A stretch of 64,000 bases of DNA from Sinonovacula constricta. Taxonomy: Eukaryota > Mollusca > Bivalvia > Cardiida > Solecurtidae. The position numbers and the translations under genes were made by a program. This document shows, piece by piece, positions 39,301-47,042 of the stretch (position 1 is the stretch's first letter; the number at the start of each line of letters is the position of its first letter). The stretch covers positions 69,456,546 to 69,520,545 of the forward strand of contig CM017559.1 of NCBI GenBank assembly GCA_007844125.1. The letters are read 5' to 3'. A model generated the notes under the pieces. It was not told the DNA's origin. It did not search any database and saw only the letters and a program-made list of their open reading frames with translations.

Positions 39301-42300
39301 TAATGATCCTAATTGGTCGCTGCAATGTATTTAAAAAAACAAAAAACAAACAGGTAACTGCAATGTCTAGATTATAAGGGGGTACCTGTTTTTATTTAAA
39401 AAAGATCATGCTCGTTGCTTGTTTTAGTGTCTTGAATTTTGTAATTCTGTAATTTCAAATGAAATACATGCTTAACTAAGACATTTTTATTTCTTCTTTA
39501 AGTGGTGTCTCTAAATTAATTTTTAGTAGCAAATTAGTTGACAAAAGAATTTCTTTTAAACGCATTTTTTTTTTGCATTTGGGGTGTTACGGCACACCGA
39601 CACTTAGCAGGTCAAACGGCGCTGAAAACATTTTTAATATTGTTTTAATTGGTTTGGCGGATGGTAAATCAAAGAACTCATCCCTACAACTTACATGTAC
39701 ACTCAACTAACATTTCTAACTTACACAACAACGTTAAGGTATTATCAAAAGATAATATCGAATGTAAGTCTGTTTTACTTTTAGCTGTGAGTAAGTTTAG
39801 CCCTTCGACGTGCGTTGACAGTCGCTTATCACGCGTTCTGGAAGTAGAGGTACTCTTCAAAATGAAATTTATGTAGCATAGCACCGACAATAACCGGTTA
39901 GCGTAAAATATCGTTAATAATAATAATCTATTTACATAATTGGAATTAATAACTAATAAATAAACTCTAAGATAAAAACATATGTATGGAAAATAATACG
40001 AAAACAATAACCGGCGAAAGACCTTGAGGCAACATGCGTTGTTCTCATGGTAGTTTGAAAAACACATATATCCTTATTAATTTACTCTTATATTTAACAG
40101 GAACACATATGCAAATGTATTTATCAATACATAATAGGTTCACCTTACCCACATATTTACTTTCTGTACAAAACAATTCCTTATCGTTTCTTATCATCTT
40201 ATTGCTTATGACATAAAGCAGAACAATTTATGCAGAAAAGTTAAATGAAATAAACAGATCAGTTAAGGAGAAAGTAATTGGATTGTAGCAGCCAACACGT
40301 GACCTACTTGTGTAATCACCTATTTGCGAAGGACCTGCCAGCGCTACGACCAAGATGAAGGCTATCAATAAAATAAAATAGTTTTAATGTTGTCCTTTTT
40401 TGTAAGAATAAACTTAGGAATGTTAAGAAAGAGCAGTGCAAATGAGTCATCATAAGCATTAATCTTTAACAAACTCCATTAAAAATGACATTTAAAGCAA
40501 TTAATATTATTTTCGAGAATATTCACAACATTACTACGAGCCGATTCTCACTGCTAGGTTTTTACATCAGCACCCTACACTACTCTGACAAAACGGTTTG
40601 CCCGCAAATGACGTTTTATCTCGTACTGCCACAGGTGGGTCTCTGATCGCTATGGCGCAACAGCCGTTACACATGCAAGTATTTTGATAACACACAGTGC
40701 AGGATGATTAATGGCATTTATTGACTACAGATGTCGCTTTAAATTATGCAAACTAAACATTGACAATCAACTGTTTATTTGCAGACAATTATGGTCCGCG
40801 TAATGATAATGTAGTAGAAGCTAGCTGTCATGTTTGTGCACATTTTGAACAAAAAAACCTGACTTTATATTGCAAATATAACAGCGATACTAGTCAATAG
40901 ATAAATAACAATAATAGATAAATAAACGTTTGGTTATAAATTTCCTGACAAGATTTGTAAATAGGACAGTAAAGTTATTGAAAGCCTTGATTTTCTTATA
41001 TAAAGTACTTCCATAAAACGCAAGATGGTTTATGCCCTGCCGCATAAGTGTTTGCAAACTGTTATTATTTTAAAACAATAAAATCATAGCGGTGAGAGTT
41101 TTTTTGAAAACGATTTCCTAAATGTGTGAAATCGAAAGCATTGCTGTAACAGTTTCTAAGTAAGAAGTTGGTTTCTAGTATTGAAATCTTCTACCTTAGT
41201 ACAAACTCGTGCAAATCTTGTAAGTTAGGTTATGTAAATATCATAGGAATAGCACAAGGTGAATCGCCGTCAAGGTATGGATAATTCACAAAACTGAAAA
41301 TAATGTCTAGATATACTGAATGTGAATGTCATGTATTTGCCTTTTTAAGGCTAATTTCTGTGGGGTAAATCAGAAGGATCATTTGAGTAACAAAAGATAA
41401 TCTATGGTAAGAATGTCGCCAAGATAGCATGACGTTTAATTGAAAGCCTCTATAATGAGTAGAAGGGGACAAAGTTAACACGAAATCACGTTCAAAGCAG
41501 TACAAAAAATCTACAATTAATAGAGCACAGTGTGTAGCTATAGGAATACCAGTTACTTGTCTAAATAAAGTGTACCGCATTTTATGTAAATATTTTGCAA
41601 TAGGAAACATATAGCTTCACAAACATCCATAAAAGTTCACATAGTAAACCTTTACATTATTTCATTTATTCCTGACATGCAATGAAAAGACGTTGCTCTC
41701 GAGCAAATGTTGTTGTTTTTTTCAATAAGAATAATAAATTTGGTTTTAATTATATTATGAGTTTAAGAAGTGTGTAGCGTAGATATACCAAAAACTAATT
41801 ACTGAGTTTTCACACACGTTTTTACTATATTAAAACAGCGTGATTACAAGCGGCGGTGAGGCAAGAAGTAAGTAACTAAGATATGTGAGTAGTGGTGCTA
41901 GAGCTGGCATTAGCTATCGTAGAATCGTAACTTGTATGGTGTTTTGTAAAGCCTAGACTCCATTACAGAGAAGGAAATAGTTCTTGCTTTGATTCGATCT
42001 TGATAATTTATGACGGTCAGAATGTCAACGTTGGTGCTAATGTAAGAACTGGTGGTGGAAACCTCAGCACTCTGTACATTTGTTGTATTTGCGTCGTCAG
42101 TCAAACATATGTTGTTTTAGGCTTTATCCACAGGTACAAGTACACATTTTTTGTGGATATTCTGAAAGGACTGGTTAATGTGTTTTAAGTGATTGGCTTC
42201 TTAGGTAAACTGGAAGGGTAGGAGCGGTAGAACTTAATGCAAATATTTATTGTCGTGAAAATAGCATTCTTCCAAATATTGAGTGGTTCTGAATCCATGT

Positions 42301-42835
42301 TTGCTCTCTTACACCAGTGTTACATATTACATACACATATTAATTGCAGCAGCTATTTCTTTGCAACAAAGGTAAAAATCAATTTCATCTGGCATTCGAT
42401 ATTTCGAACCCTTAAAGAGTACTTTTCATAAGTTGTAGTCATCAGTAATGTTTAAATCCCCAGTAATGATATCATCAGACGCAGTTAAATAACAGAAAGG
42501 TGAATTTGAATAGTTACCCAATCTTGAGAAGGATCATTCAGGTTAAGGTCTGCTATAGTTAGGTAATAATTGAAAATAAGGCGTCTAATGTATTTTTGTA
42601 CTTACAATAAAACCAGTGTGGTTTTGTTTGTTTTCAAAGTATTTTATGAATGATATTATTATCATGAAAGATACTATGTGAGTCGAAAAAAACAGTCCCG
42701 TTATTTATGTATTTGGTTTTCATAAAATGGCGTTTGTGTACCTGATAACATACCTGATTGTGATTGCAACCACGGGACGGAACATGCAACGAGTAGCAGG
42801 ACTAACTGGACAGGAGGAGGGGGCCTGGTTACCAT
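8916..42835 (-). CDS. Nicotinic acetylcholine receptor alpha-type subunit (alpha9/alpha10-like), 7 exons
   Basis: Pentameric ligand-gated cation channel subunit of the plasma membrane. Coding exons join in frame with GT-AG introns at 42835-42754, 15844-15681, 14889-14845, 11965-11856, 10641-10461, 10197-9843 and 9538-8916, giving 1560 nt and 519 aa. Seen in order: signal peptide (1-27), loop D W99, loop [10 protein letters not shown] (125-133, Y132), Cys-loop C167-x13-C181, loop B W188, loop C with vicinal C231-C232 (alpha hallmark), TM1 (about 254-273), GEK 278-280 before TM2, TM3 (about 314-334), a cytoplasmic loop with an amphipathic helix before TM4, and TM4 close to the C-terminus. E279 (-1') and E300 (20') predict cation selectivity. 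Odd: the second loop-C tyrosine is F236. Intron 1 is 26.9 kb and hosts a nested antisense THAP gene. Alpha type is sure; the alpha9/10-like assignment is an impression. Confidence 0.93.
9539..9842 (-). other. Receptor intron 6
   Basis: 304 nt, GT-AG, AT-rich. I see nothing else in it. Confidence 0.85.
9843..10197 (-). CDS. Receptor exon 6, loop C, TM1 and TM2
   Basis: 355 nt coding residues 195-312. Contains the vicinal cysteine motif [28 protein letters not shown] at the start of TM1, and the pore helix [19 protein letters not shown] with leucine at 9'. The reading continues past the donor for about 30 codons, which is intron readthrough. Confidence 0.94.
10461..10641 (-). CDS. Receptor exon 5, Cys-loop
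   Basis: 181 nt coding from the split serine S134 to Q194. It holds the Cys-loop (C167 and C181, 13 residues between, with YFPFDDQ) and the loop B motif GSWAYDGFQ. Splice sites are CCCAG and GTAAAA. Confidence 0.94.
10642..11855 (-). other. Receptor intron 4
   Basis: 1.2 kb, GT-AG. It holds a family A repeat copy on the opposite strand close to exon 5 (about 10690-10940). The rest is AT-rich unique sequence. Confidence 0.8.
10690..10940 (+). repeat. Dispersed repeat family A copy (tail type 2)
   Basis: Shares 'ttggagcactccacat.cttggtttaagcaccccagtcggtc', 'tgtgtgttatgtctcgtc', 'acatttac', 'ttggtctagaggt' and 'aaatatctgtggaaattttg' with copies at 30.7, 31.4 and 48.4 kb. Confidence 0.7.
11856..11965 (-). 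CDS. Receptor exon 4 (110 nt), loops D and A
   Basis: 110 nt coding [11 protein letters not shown] through WRPDIVLYN, in phase 2 at its end. It is flanked by TCTCCAG and GTTAGA. A 110-nt exon here is typical of the family. Confidence 0.93.
11966..14844 (-). other. Receptor intron 3
   Basis: 2.9 kb, GT-AG. Contains a short direct repeat 'tcgacattaatgtcaaa' (about 13552 and 13589) and a CA/TG-rich palindromic tract (14451-14513). No coding feature is supported. Confidence 0.8.
14451..14513. repeat. CA/TG microsatellite with inverted halves
   Basis: About 30 bases of ACAC/GCAC repeats are followed at ATACATGTGT by about 30 bases of GTGT/GTGC, so the strand can fold on itself as a long hairpin. 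Confidence 0.9.
14845..14889 (-). CDS. Receptor exon 3 (45 nt)
   Basis: A 45-nt exon coding [15 protein letters not shown], flanked by TTTCAG and GTATGT. A 45-nt exon at this place is a conserved feature of nicotinic receptor genes. Confidence 0.93.
14890..15680 (-). other. Receptor intron 2
   Basis: 0.8 kb, GT-AG, AT-rich. I see no repeat or regulatory site worth naming. Confidence 0.8.
15681..15844 (-). CDS. Receptor exon 2: start of ligand-binding domain
   Basis: 164 nt between acceptor TTTTAG and donor GTGAGT. It codes for a basic stretch (RQRRSS), then [19 protein letters not shown] and a beta-strand ending LTQIFDV, the usual N-terminal helix and first strand of nicotinic subunits. Two N-glycosylation sequons (NAS, NVS) are present. 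Confidence 0.93.
17790..18070 (+). repeat. Dispersed repeat family C copy
   Basis: Shares 'cgttattg..gctataaaac..cctcatttaatt', 'ttgacgaagtcgaagacaat' and a following 'agatgtcagtca...ggtg' with copies at about 30060-30335 and 38860-39060. The shared TATAAAA gives it a promoter-like look, as in an LTR. Confidence 0.5.
18785..24293. repeat. 5.5-kb minisatellite, 14-bp unit
   Basis: About 390 head-to-tail copies of the unit TCCTCACACCACAG with frequent C/T changes (TCCT or CCCT) and AACA or CATTC variants. The plus strand has no stop codon in the consensus, and 14 bp times 3 gives a 14-residue protein period, so long low-complexity plus-strand frames (up to 541 codons at 22348-23973) arise by default. 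Longer duplications are layered on top: rare variant blocks recur about 0.85-0.89 kb and 1.59 kb apart (for example at 19860, 21450 and 22338; and at 20990, 21833 and 23418). It is transcribed in the receptor pre-mRNA as a G/U-rich repeat. Confidence 0.95.
24837..24875. repeat. Poly-C tract
   Basis: Twelve C, one T, then 26 C in a row. Such tracts are hard to sequence, so the length may be an assembly value rather than the true one. Confidence 0.95.
26147..27765. repeat. 1.6-kb minisatellite, 25-bp unit
   Basis: About 64 head-to-tail copies around GCTGACCGTGTTGATAGTC plus a 6-base variable part. The left third (26190-26715) uses CTTTGTG and a variant unit GTTGATCTTGTTGATAGTC that alternates to make a 50-bp dimer. 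The right part uses CATCCTG and becomes more diverged to the right, ending in a 60-bp repeat (about 27610-27745). A 192-codon minus-strand frame here is a by-product of the 25-bp period. Confidence 0.95.
30060..30335 (+). repeat. Dispersed repeat family C copy
   Basis: Contains 'cgttattgcggctataaaacaacctcatttaatt', shared in order with 17.9 and 38.9 kb, followed by 'gaagacaatatt'. Upstream it shares 'gtctaaatact.acgag' and 'gtcag' with the 38.9-kb copy. Confidence 0.5.
30700..30935 (+). repeat. Dispersed repeat family A copy (tail type 2)
   Basis: Starts 'ggttggagtgctccacaaacc', has the core 'gaccgttccaaggctgtaactgtt', then 'tgtgtgttatatctcgt' and 'tttgtctagaggtac'. Plus-strand and minus-strand open frames here belong to the repeat. 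Confidence 0.75.
31415..31600 (+). repeat. Dispersed repeat family A copy (tail type 2, 5' truncated)
   Basis: Begins at 'ggctgaccgttccaatgcggtaactg' and continues to 'aaatatctgtggaaattttgataggacctttt', almost the same as the end of the 10.7-kb copy. Confidence 0.75.
31940..32385 (+). repeat. Dispersed repeat family A copy (tail type 1)
   Basis: Contains 'tatgtggacac', the CRE-like TGACGTCA, 'atcgggttttcttttca', 'catttgagaaaccc', 'ggtttaagcacaccagtcgg', the core 'ggtaactgttgggtttgct' and the end 'gctcataggactttgt'. It has an internal partial duplication of the 'aatac.tttgtcctgtg' part. Confidence 0.75.
32924..32931. repeat. Left 8-bp target-site duplication
   Basis: TTCTACGC, directly outside the left terminal inverted repeat and identical in sequence and orientation to 36913-36920. 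Confidence 0.75.
32932..32955 (+). repeat. Left terminal inverted repeat of the P-like element
   Basis: 24 bp, CATAGACATAAGAAAG followed by ATAGACCG. Pairs with 36888-36912. Confidence 0.75.
32960..33032 (+). promoter_or_regulatory. Promoter region of the THAP gene, with subterminal repeat
   Basis: Three inverted CCAAT boxes (ATTGG at about 32974, 32994 and 33006), a CRE/AP-1-like TGCGTCA near 32981, and at 32994-33015 the subterminal repeat, which contains GCCGCCATATTG, a close match to the YY1 binding consensus in reverse orientation. The repeat ends 17 bases before the THAP start codon, so an end-binding protein would also sit on the promoter. Confidence 0.55.
33033..33166 (+). CDS. THAP exon 1
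   Basis: Codes MASAIASNG through ITFQ plus two bases. Holds the first two zinc ligands (CFAINC). The donor is CA|GTAAGT, an excellent site. Confidence 0.85.
33033..34838 (+). CDS. THAP zinc-finger protein, 128 aa, three exons
   Basis: Exons 33033-33166, 33994-34192 and 34785-34838 join in frame across GT-AG introns to 387 nt. The protein has a basic N-terminus (KIKKKK), then one THAP-type C2CH finger: C-x4-C (CFAINC), 48 residues, then C-x2-H (CSQHF). It also has the conserved W in SKWIV, FP in FQHFPNK and the closing AVPTI motif. After the domain only about 22 residues remain, so the protein is little more than a DNA-binding domain; THAP proteins with a function beyond binding are longer. 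The ATG has a strong context (AAAATGG). An in-frame ATG at 32973 would add 20 residues encoded by the subterminal repeat. It lies inside the P-like element and antisense in receptor intron 1. Probably nuclear. Possible repressor of transposition; this is inference. Confidence 0.85.
33278..33325. repeat. GA microsatellite in THAP intron 1
   Basis: (GA)n, about 48 bases with two interruptions (GTGAAAGG). Confidence 0.95.
33659..33902. repeat. 244-bp near-perfect palindrome with tRNA-like arms
   Basis: The two arms of about 121 bp are reverse complements with only about ten differences and almost no spacer (centre near 33780). The right arm on the plus strand reads TAGCGACGTGGTTAAGTGCC (A-box-like) and, about 45 bases on, GGGTTCGAAACCC (perfect B box). 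The cloverleaf itself does not fold well, so this is a tRNA-derived repeat in head-to-head copies or a foldback element, not a tRNA gene. It lies in THAP intron 1. Confidence 0.9.
33994..34192 (+). CDS. THAP exon 2
   Basis: Acceptor TTTTTCAG, donor CAG|GTATTT. Codes the rest of the finger: [20 protein letters not shown], the last ligands in CSQHF, and [11 protein letters not shown]. Phase 1 in, phase 0 out. Confidence 0.88.
34435..34714 (-). mobile_element. tRNA-derived SINE with perfect 12-bp target-site duplication
   Basis: On the minus strand it has a B box (GGTTCGATCCCGGGCC), an internal body, and a tail of ACCCAATAAACAAACAAAC type. It is flanked by TAACATGTTTGT at 34423-34434 and again at 34715-34726. 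The A box is missing, so the 5' end is truncated. It lies in THAP intron 2, opposite to the THAP gene, and so inserted after the P-like element. Confidence 0.75.
34785..34838 (+). CDS. THAP exon 3 with stop
   Basis: Acceptor TTTTTGCAG, then 17 codons ([17 protein letters not shown]) and TGA. Less certain than exons 1-2, because so short an exon has little content of its own; readthrough from exon 2 without splicing would add only VFYTI before a stop. Confidence 0.65.
   Translation, partial: KKMVPRKTLTSLQECTT
34839..36839. other. Interior of the P-like element, non-coding
   Basis: Two kilobases of AT-rich DNA after the THAP gene and before the right subterminal repeat. I see no reading frame with transposase features. 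This is where a full P-type element would carry its catalytic domain. Confidence 0.6.
35488..35493 (+). terminator. Possible polyadenylation signal of the THAP gene
   Basis: AATAAA 650 bases after the THAP stop, inside the P-like element. Another lies near 36151. Which is used cannot be told. Confidence 0.35.
36840..36861 (-). repeat. Right subterminal inverted repeat
   Basis: Reverse complement of 32994-33015 with one difference. On the plus strand it reads CCAAGATGGCGGCCAAT, with a perfect YY1-type AAGATGGCGGC core. Confidence 0.8.
36888..36912 (-). repeat. Right terminal inverted repeat of the P-like element
   Basis: 25 bp; its reverse complement starts CATAGACATATAAATAG and ends ATAGACCG. 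Confidence 0.75.
36913..36920. repeat. Right 8-bp target-site duplication
   Basis: TTCTACGC, identical to 32924-32931. Confidence 0.75.
37115..37395 (+). mobile_element. SINE with tRNA-like head
   Basis: The head (about 37119-37190) has an A box (TAGCTTAAGTGGTAGAGC) and a B box (GGGTTCGGATCCC) at tRNA spacing, but the acceptor stem does not close and no CCA-ready end is present. The body continues 'gtcggtgtcagcataatggac', 'ccaggttcagtccctgggc', 'ctgtgctataatgatag' and ends near 'atgccggcaaatccc'. This looks like a tRNA-derived SINE with a conserved central domain, of the kind common in bivalves. No target-site duplication was found. Confidence 0.65.
37840..38405 (+). repeat. Dispersed repeat family A, longest copy
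   Basis: Starts with 'tctctggtcat.ttt.ttgattcaaaaagttaattt', has 'tcgaaataat', an expanded CT/GTCT microsatellite (37955-38038) where the 53-kb copy has none, 'caatggcgtcacaactttcgtc', 'agatcgggtttcttttca', the hairpin CAGTCGG/CCGACTG, the core 'ggcagtaactgtcgggttt' and the end 'gctcataggactctgtcatatattctta'. Sides are set by comparison with 52920-53335. Confidence 0.75.
37955..38038. repeat. CT/GTCT microsatellite
   Basis: Mixed (CT)n and (GTCT)n run inside a family A copy. Confidence 0.9.
38860..39060 (+). repeat. Dispersed repeat family C copy
   Basis: Contains 'gttattgccgactaaaacaactcatttaattt' and 'ttgacgaagacgaagacaat', then 'agacgtcactcacggtgg'. In this copy the TATA motif is changed to CTAAAAC. 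Confidence 0.5.
39090..39340 (+). repeat. SINE-like repeat family B copy
   Basis: Ends 'tttgtctgg...aaaagctggac....tataatgatcctaattggtcgctgcaatgtattt', then an A-rich tail. It directly follows a family C copy. Confidence 0.55.
41095..41613 (-). pseudogene. Decayed reverse-transcriptase fragment of a retroelement
   Basis: A minus-strand frame contains [19 protein letters not shown] and [12 protein letters not shown], resembling the palm region of a reverse-transcriptase family common in mollusc and cnidarian genomes. After a break another frame reads [18 protein letters not shown], a stop, then KLLQQ and FRKSFSKK. The region with the catalytic YxDD is destroyed by frame change, and several stops follow, so it is not active. 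The lineage is unassigned. It lies in receptor intron 1 in the receptor's orientation. Confidence 0.6.
42754..42835 (-). CDS. Receptor exon 1: start codon and signal peptide
   Basis: Codes for 27 residues plus one base: MVTRPPPP followed by a strongly hydrophobic core ([12 protein letters not shown]) and a polar end. The donor is CAG|GTATGT. The ATG context is GCCATGG. The reading frame joins exon 2 in phase 1, making V28. Confidence 0.85.
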
Positions 42836-43554
42836 GGCTACGCCGTGACTTCACAATGCCATAACCGGCCGCGACGAAAATTTACCATCAGGGTTCCTGC
42901 AGCAGACATATGTCCATGTTAAAAATATAAAGTGCAATTAGTTCACCATTTTAAGCTTTTAATTTATATCGCTACATACTTTTCTTTTGCTTTGCAAATG
43001 GTGTAAATAAAAACATATGTTTTATGTGTAAAAACAAACACACAACAAAAGCAAGAAGAATATGAGAAATGTTCAGTATCTCTATAAGTGTAGAGGCAGT
43101 TCTGCAAATGAAATATATTTTTCATAAAAGTTTTTAACACTCATGTTTCATTTGAAGAATTAGCCGTGATAACACATAATCATTTTAAATGCTTGCAGGA
43201 AGAAAGATTATTTGTAAATGATTTGCAAAACAAAGAATTGCATTACTCGTAACATACAACGCAAGCTATGAAACTCGTCCATGAATATAAAGAACCTACA
43301 TTGTTGTTTGCCGCGTTAATTGCGTTTGATATTTGTACATATACATTAACATTTATATAATTCTGTCCGGAAGAAAATAGAGTAATGATTTGGCGTTACA
43401 CCCAGTAACAAATAATTGCATGTATATGCAAAGCCAGACATTATTACGAGCCTCCTTATTCCTTTTAATTTCATCTGTTAAAATGCCGTAAGTTGAATTA
43501 TGCTTGGAATGATCTTAATGAATAAGTAAATATAAAAACGCCATATACATTGCC
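42836..43554 (-). other. Upstream region of the receptor gene
   Basis: About 65 bases directly 5' of the receptor ATG are GC-richer than the surroundings (CCGGCCGCGACG near 42870) and may be 5' untranslated sequence or core promoter. No clear TATA box. Beyond that the DNA is AT-rich without named features. Confidence 0.4.
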
Positions 43555-43559
43555 ACACG

Positions 43560-43705
43560 TACACAAATGTGCAAAGGCACAGGACAAAGCGATGCAAGCC
43601 AAAAATAAAAGCAGGAACAAATCTGTGATCAATCATTAAACAAAAGGTGCAGACCCAACAGTTACGGTCTTGGAATGTTCAATCGGCAAAAATGATAGTG
43701 TTAAT
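43560..43705 (-). repeat. Dispersed repeat family A copy (tail type 1, truncated)
   Basis: Minus strand of 'aggcacaggacaaag..atgcaagcc', 'aacaaatctgtgat', 'cccaacagttacggtcttggaatgttcaatcggcaaa'. Confidence 0.65.
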
Positions 43706-45028
43706 ACAATTAAATGCATACAACTATTTCAACAGACATTAGTCTATATACTATTTTAGTTTTACTTCAATTAATTGATAAAACAGTAAACTACAAATAA
43801 TAATGGTGAAAACATAGAAACCACCATGACCTCGTGTGACGACTCGTAATCGCCTTCTCGCCACGTATTTACACTCAAGCCATTAACATTATTCTGCTCT
43901 TTGTCGATACATGCTCCAGTTTATAGCTTATTTATGAAAATGTTAAGTGCTCGTCTTCTGTTTCGTTTGTGTGCTAAACAAAAGCTCGAGCAAGAATCGG
44001 AAGTACATGTGTCTTGATTTGATCCGTTTTAAGCATTAGATCAAGAGGTTTCGGTATGTTTACATATACTTTCACTCTGCCTGACAAGAAACATATTTAA
44101 TTGTTCGAGGGTGTTTATGAGTGTGTCTGGTAAGAAAAGCATATTGGGGGAAATCTAACCTACATCTGTGCAAAGGGATTCGCTGTCAGAATAGCTGAAA
44201 ACTATATGTAAGTCACTCACGTGAAAATTATCACGACATTAAATACAATGTTGATAAATATAATTTGTTAATATCCATTTTAAATTTCCTGAAAGAAAAT
44301 TAACTAGCAAAAATACACATTTGAATTTAAGGATCAATATAATTACAGACGAATTGCAGAACAACCAAGACATTTACGCACTGATTGTAAGCAAAGCCCA
44401 ATGTCCATAATATTTATAACGCTTAAATAAACATAGTGTTCACAGTTATGTAAAAAGATAGAATGAAATAACATTTTAAAATGTGTGTAATAAATGACAC
44501 CTGTTTAAATAAAAAGCTCACTTGAAAGAAAATGCTGAACATCTTGTAATGAGGCATCTTAAAATGTTTACAATTTCCATAGCATAAAAGCCGCCATATA
44601 AATTCTCCATATCATTTTCTCCAATTTCATTGCACGCACCCTCATGTATTCAAGTAATATTTAGAGAAAATGCATTAAAAGTCATTCACTTTTCATTAGT
44701 TATATGGACGTGCACAAGCACCTATTATTCCCTGTCTCATTTCAATTTTAAGACTATTTTAAATGTATAAGTTAGCTTGTAAAAAGATTCAAATGTCATA
44801 AAATGTGCCTGAGATGTTGTTCATTTAATGTCAAGATTTTCGATAACAGCACATTACTACTTGATGATAAAATTAAATCAAAAGAAACATGCTGTATTTA
44901 GTGTAAAAGCATTCCATAAAACATAAACGATAACACACTTTGTTGTCCAGGGACATATCACCCCGCCCATTTTTCACGTGCACATAGAGTTGTTAATCAT
45001 TGAACTTAATACATAAGTCGGTAGTTGA

Positions 45029-45131
45029 TATAATAATAATAATAATAATAATTATAATAATAATAATTATAATAATAATAATGAAAGTCATCATCATTAA
45101 AATAATAATAATAATAAAAATAATAATAATA
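45029..45131. repeat. AAT microsatellite
   Basis: (TAA)n about 100 bases with a few interruptions. It gives a poly-isoleucine frame that is not a gene. Confidence 0.95.
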
Positions 45132-47042
45132 AATTGTCTTCGTTCTTTGCTTTACAACCGTGTAACATATGCAGGGCAGGGAAATTATCTTTGCGCCTTA
45201 TCATCTGCAACAAGTAGAAAATTTTATCCACTTATGTTATATAATAATAAAGTATAACAGTTCTTCTTGGGCGTGCTTTTATCTTTTCTATTATCTAAAC
45301 AGACAGTATGCATCGCGTGAAAATCGGTTCTTGATAAATGGCAAAGGTAGGTACAATGGCATCGTTTTCTTCCTTTTCAGAAATCCTGAGATTGGCCAGA
45401 ATCTTTGGGATAATTAACAACCTTGATGTTATAATCTTGCTCTTTGTGCAATTGTTTGTCTATGTATACCTCTAGAACAAGGCGCCTTCAATCTTCAGAC
45501 CTGACGCTGGTTCAGAAAATATGTGCTTATAATATCCACATACAAATGAAGTTTCTCATGACAATACAACTTAATGAAACGCCGGCAAACTACGTCAGTG
45601 ACTATACAAAGTGCGAATTTTGTAAGTAATTAAACCTGGCTTTAGTGCAAAAAAAAACAATATAAATACTTCAAACAATACTTTCGTTTGTGCTTTAAAA
45701 TTATAATGAATCTTCTCAATTTTATAAGTATTTGCCAGTTTTTACATGTTTGTGTAAATGCAATATATTCTATTATAGCGAATAGTGTATGACCTTCACA
45801 AAAACATGGCGTGCGTAGAACATGTAAGCAAAACATATCATGCCATGATTCCTTCTAAGTAGAATCTATTTTATTTATAAAATAGTGACACAAAAGCTTC
45901 GTTCTCTTTTAATATGTGCAGAGGATTTTACGAACCGGCATCAAAATTCAACCACACACTCATACAATTAGAAAACACCCTGTGGTTGTGGTTGGTACTG
46001 AACCTTACCGTTTAACCACACACATTACACATAAGTTAAACAATCAGTCATCGAAGAGAATAATTATCTCTTAAAACTGAGTTCGAATTTAATACACACT
46101 TCGTTTAATTATCAAAAAAGATAATATCTTAATTGTATTTAACATGTTTTGTAAATGAAATAAGCCAGCAGTATTTATTTCAGTTCGTGGTTAAATAGAA
46201 ACTTTTAAACGTACGTGCTTTATTGTTTTCTTTAAAGACCCATATGTAATAAGACATCCAAAAGTAAATTGAATTCGTAACTCGAACGTGCTGATATTGC
46301 TAAACGGTTCCCAAATTGAAGTATGAACAGGATTGAAAAGACGCTACACCACGACATAACATGTATGATGCTCAGTAAAGGAATGAAATATACCACTGAA
46401 CTGAAAGTGAACAGACTGACCTTTTCGTTCGTATTACAATAAATGTCGTTAAGTTTAGCCACATATTAAGACCCCTTAAATATTAAACAACAGAGAAATA
46501 CGGACATCCTAAATTGCCATGTTATTGGATAATCCCAAAATAAACCAACTCATTCATGTAGTTTCTTATAGAAACTATAATAAAGATACCATTACAAGAT
46601 ATTTCAGGCCAGAACAAAACGCATTCAGAGATAAATCAAATGCGATCCTAACCTATTAATCTAGCCTCAAGCTTTTATCACACAACACGTTTGTAGGTCT
46701 GATGGGTTTAAGAAACGTTTGATATTGATTCTTAAAGAAGAGTTATAGCCTAATGTAAAATTCCCATTAATACTTTCAAAAGCATTTGTCGATTTATGCT
46801 TAATCGATGTTACACTTAGAAAAAAAACATTGCAACAGCTGTAAAAGAATAGACGAATATAAGGGCGAAACTCGTACAGTTGACTTTTATAAAAAGTAAG
46901 AATATATGATTCACCACACATTTAAATGCAGCACTTCTAGACATTGACATCACTATTTCCAAAGAAACGTCTCTACTAAAATCTGTGACAAGCGACAATC
47001 ATATCCGGTAGTGTGAATTATCCATAACGCGTATATCATAAC

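Larger units (their letters stand above)
15845..42753 (-). other. Receptor intron 1 (26.9 kb) with nested elements
   Basis: Bounded by donor GTATGT after exon 1 and acceptor TTTTAG before exon 2. It carries the 14-bp and 25-bp minisatellites, a poly-C tract, family A, B and C repeats, a reverse-transcriptase remnant, a tRNA-headed SINE and the candidate P-like element with its THAP gene on the opposite strand. The stretches 15.85-17.79, 18.07-18.78, 24.30-26.14, 27.77-30.05 and 36.93-37.11 kb hold AT-rich sequence in which I recognise nothing beyond microsatellites. Confidence 0.85.

Noticed and set aside
45000..45257. Open frame with a long isoleucine run
   Set aside because: Produced by the AAT microsatellite.
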